This document shows, one piece after another, positions 5,165 to 6,815 of a stretch of 6,815 nt of DNA; position 1 is the stretch's first letter; each line of letters opens with the position of its first letter. Position numbers and translations under genes: made by a program. The notes under the pieces were generated by a model. The model saw nothing but the letters and a program-made list of their open reading frames with translations, ran no database searches and was not told the DNA's origin. The DNA comes from Lachnospiraceae bacterium UBA3386 (GTDB lineage: Bacteria; Bacillota; Clostridia; Lachnospirales; Lachnospiraceae): the NCBI GenBank assembly GCA_002358875.1, contig DEPS01000088.1, positions 1 to 6,815 of the forward strand, in the 5' to 3' direction.

Positions 5165-6815
5165 CGCTCAACAGAGAGAGGCGGCACGCCAGTTTTATTA
5201 TAGATGGAACGGGAAAGGCAGAGAAGACGAAGATGCTCGTTCTTATTGGATCGAGATCTTATCCGACATCCTCGGTGTGGAAAACGTGACCCAGCGCGTG
5301 GACTTCGAGAAGAAGGTCATCGGCGGCGACGGGAATACGAAGAGGATTGATGTGTATATCCCGGAGACGCATGTCCTGATCGAGCAGAAAAGCCTGGGAA
5401 TTCCCCTTGACAAGCCGCAGGCTGGCCACAATGGAATGACTCCATACGAGCAAGCGAAGATGTATGATAATTACTTGCCGTTCGATGAGCGGGCGAGATG
5501 GATCGTCACGTCCAACTTTGCCGAGATCTGGATTTATGATCGAAATGCTGTAAAGCCGGATCCTGTGAAGATCAGCCTCATTGACTTCCCTGCAAAATTC
5601 CATATGCTTGACTTCCTTGTGAAGAAGGAGGTAAAGAAAATCTCCGATGAAATGGCCGTGTCCTTACAGGCCGGCGAGATAGTTGGAGTGCTTTACGATG
5701 CGTTCCTGAAGCAGTATAAGAATCCAGAGAACGAAGAGACTCTGAAGAGCTTGAACAAGCTGTGTGTGCGGATCGTATTCCTGCTCTACGGAGAGGATGC
5801 CGGAATTCTGGGTAAGAAAGGTATGTTCCATGATTATATGGAGCAGTTCAGTGCCCGCCACGCCCGGGAAGGTCTGAGAAAGCTGTTTAAGGTTCTTAAC
5901 CAGAAACCGGAAGATCGGGATCCATATCTGGCAGACGACGATCCGATGCTGGCAGCATTTCCCTATGTGAACGGTGGCTTGTTCGGGGACGATAATATTG
6001 AGATTCCGCCATTCACAGATGAGATCATGGATCTGCTACTGAGGAAGGCAAGTGATGACTTTGACTGGTCTGGGATCAGCCCGACCATCTTTGGCGCTGT
6101 GTTCGAGAGTACATTAAACCCGGAAACACGCCGTTCCGGTGGGATGCATTACACCTCACTGGAAAATATCCACAAAGTGATCGATCCTCTCTTCCTGGAC
6201 GATCTGAAAACGGAGCTGGAAGAGATCAAGCAGATCGCAGTAACCCGGACGCGAGAGAGAAAGTTGAGAGAGTATCAGGACAAACTGGCTTCATTGTCGT
6301 TCCTGGATCCATCAGCCGGCAGCGGGAATTTTTTAACTGAATCATATCTCCAGATCCGTAAATTGGAGAACGAGGTGATCCGCACACTGACCGGTGGACA
6401 GATCAGTTTGGGAGCGGTATTGAATCCGATCAAGGTGTCAATCAGCCAATTCTACGGAATCGAGATCAACGACTTCGCTGTCACAGTTGCCCGCACCGCC
6501 CTCTGGATTGCGGAAAACCAGATGATGAAGGAAACGGAAGACATCGTTCACATGACACTGGATTTCCTGCCGCTGAAGACGAACGCATATATCGTAGAGG
6601 GGAACGCGCTGCGGATCGACTGGAACGATGTGGTTGATAAGAGCAAACTGAACTATTTGTACGGAAATCCGCCGTTCGTAGGCACTAAGATGATGTCAAA
6701 GCGACAGAAGGACGATACGAAGCTTGTTCTGGGGAAGTGGAAAAACTATGGTGTTCTCGACTATGTATCTTGTTGGTACAAGAAAGCCGCTGAATATATG
6801 ATTCCGGTGCAAAAA
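5157..6815 (+). CDS. MmeI-like type IIG/IIL restriction-modification enzyme (N-terminal 553 residues)
   Basis: A single-chain enzyme expected to both cut and methylate DNA at one target. The N-terminal region holds a D-(E)XK nuclease site: Asp65 in RIDVYIPETH and Glu76-Gln-Lys78 in VLIEQKS. A mostly helical linker follows. The stretch about 305-340 reads GISPTIFGAVFES and, a little later, GGMHYTS (328-334), a conserved entry to the methyltransferase domain in this family. Motif I, the S-adenosylmethionine site, is FLDPSAGSGNFL (382-393), YGIEIN (433-438) gives the acidic cofactor contact, and motif IV is NPPF (504-507), typical of N6-adenine methylation. The frame has no stop before the window end, so the target-recognition domain is missing only because the window stops; relatives are about 900 residues or longer. 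ATG 5157 overlaps the HTH gene by 8 bases, with AAGGA at 5141-5145. An Eco57I-type enzyme or a methyltransferase with a dead nuclease are less likely alternatives. Confidence 0.9.
   Translation, partial: MTDAQQREAARQFYYRWNGKGREDEDARSYWIEILSDILGVENVTQRVDFEKKVIGGDGNTKRIDVYIPETHVLIEQKSLGIPLDKPQAGHNGMTPYEQAKMYDNYLPFDERARWIVTSNFAEIWIYDRNAVKPDPVKISLIDFPAKFHMLDFLVKKEVKKISDEMAVSLQAGEIVGVLYDAFLKQYKNPENEETLKSLNKLCVRIVFLLYGEDAGILGKKGMFHDYMEQFSARHAREGLRKLFKVLNQKPEDRDPYLADDDPMLAAFPYVNGGLFGDDNIEIPPFTDEIMDLLLRKASDDFDWSGISPTIFGAVFESTLNPETRRSGGMHYTSLENIHKVIDPLFLDDLKTELEEIKQIAVTRTRERKLREYQDKLASLSFLDPSAGSGNFLTESYLQIRKLENEVIRTLTGGQISLGAVLNPIKVSISQFYGIEINDFAVTVARTALWIAENQMMKETEDIVHMTLDFLPLKTNAYIVEGNALRIDWNDVVDKSKLNYLYGNPPFVGTKMMSKRQKDDTKLVLGKWKNYGVLDYVSCWYKKAAEYMIPVQK

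Noticed and set aside
5243..5861. Minus-strand ORFs of 62 to 114 codons within the restriction-modification gene
   Set aside because: They are antisense to a gene with clear nuclease and methyltransferase motifs and show no features of their own.
1..6815. tRNA, rRNA and CRISPR arrays
   Set aside because: No cloverleaf-like or rRNA-like segment and no regularly spaced repeats were seen; the only tandem repeat is the short 9-bp unit.

Overview
The window looks like chromosomal or accessory DNA of a Gram-positive Firmicute, most likely an anaerobic clostridium of the Lachnospiraceae type. The grounds are an LPXTG-anchored pilin with a Gram-positive secretion signal, very strong AAAGGAGG ribosome binding sites, and rho-independent terminators with long T tracts. 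The organism call is inference; no rRNA or other phylogenetic marker is present.

Layout. (1) 1-96: the last 31 codons of an unrecognised plus-strand gene. (2) 97-698: about 600 bases of leader-like DNA with a possible promoter, several RNA hairpins and one or two tiny ORFs with strong ribosome binding sites. (3) 699-2384: a complete 561-residue LPXTG fimbrial (pilin) protein, followed by a very stable terminator at 2485-2530. No sortase is present in the window. (4) 2662-4873: a complete insertion element of 2,212 bp bounded by perfect 16-bp terminal inverted repeats (CAGGGTTGTTTCACGA). It carries an accessory ORF of 196 residues and an ISAs1-family DDE transposase. It has a terminator just inside its left end, a near-perfect operator-like palindrome before the first gene, and terminators after the transposase. 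The two flanks show no target-site duplication. (5) 4892 to the end: a promoter (TTGATA-17-TATAAT) starting 18 bp beyond the element, a 68-residue MerR/excisionase-like helix-turn-helix protein, and, overlapping it by 8 bases, the first 553 codons of a single-chain restriction-modification enzyme of the MmeI-like (type IIG/IIL) class. The enzyme shows both a D-EXK nuclease site and an adenine-methyltransferase core; its target-recognition end lies beyond the window.

How the parts relate. The pilin would be exported, cross-linked and anchored by a sortase encoded elsewhere. The insertion element is a self-contained unit sitting between this surface-protein locus and a phage-defence locus. The HTH protein and the restriction-modification enzyme form a two-gene operon, and the small protein is plausibly its regulator. 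The most unusual items are the accessory ORF that makes the element much longer than a typical ISAs1 member, the out-of-phase junction between that ORF and the transposase, the missing target duplication, and the structured leader of the pilin gene.
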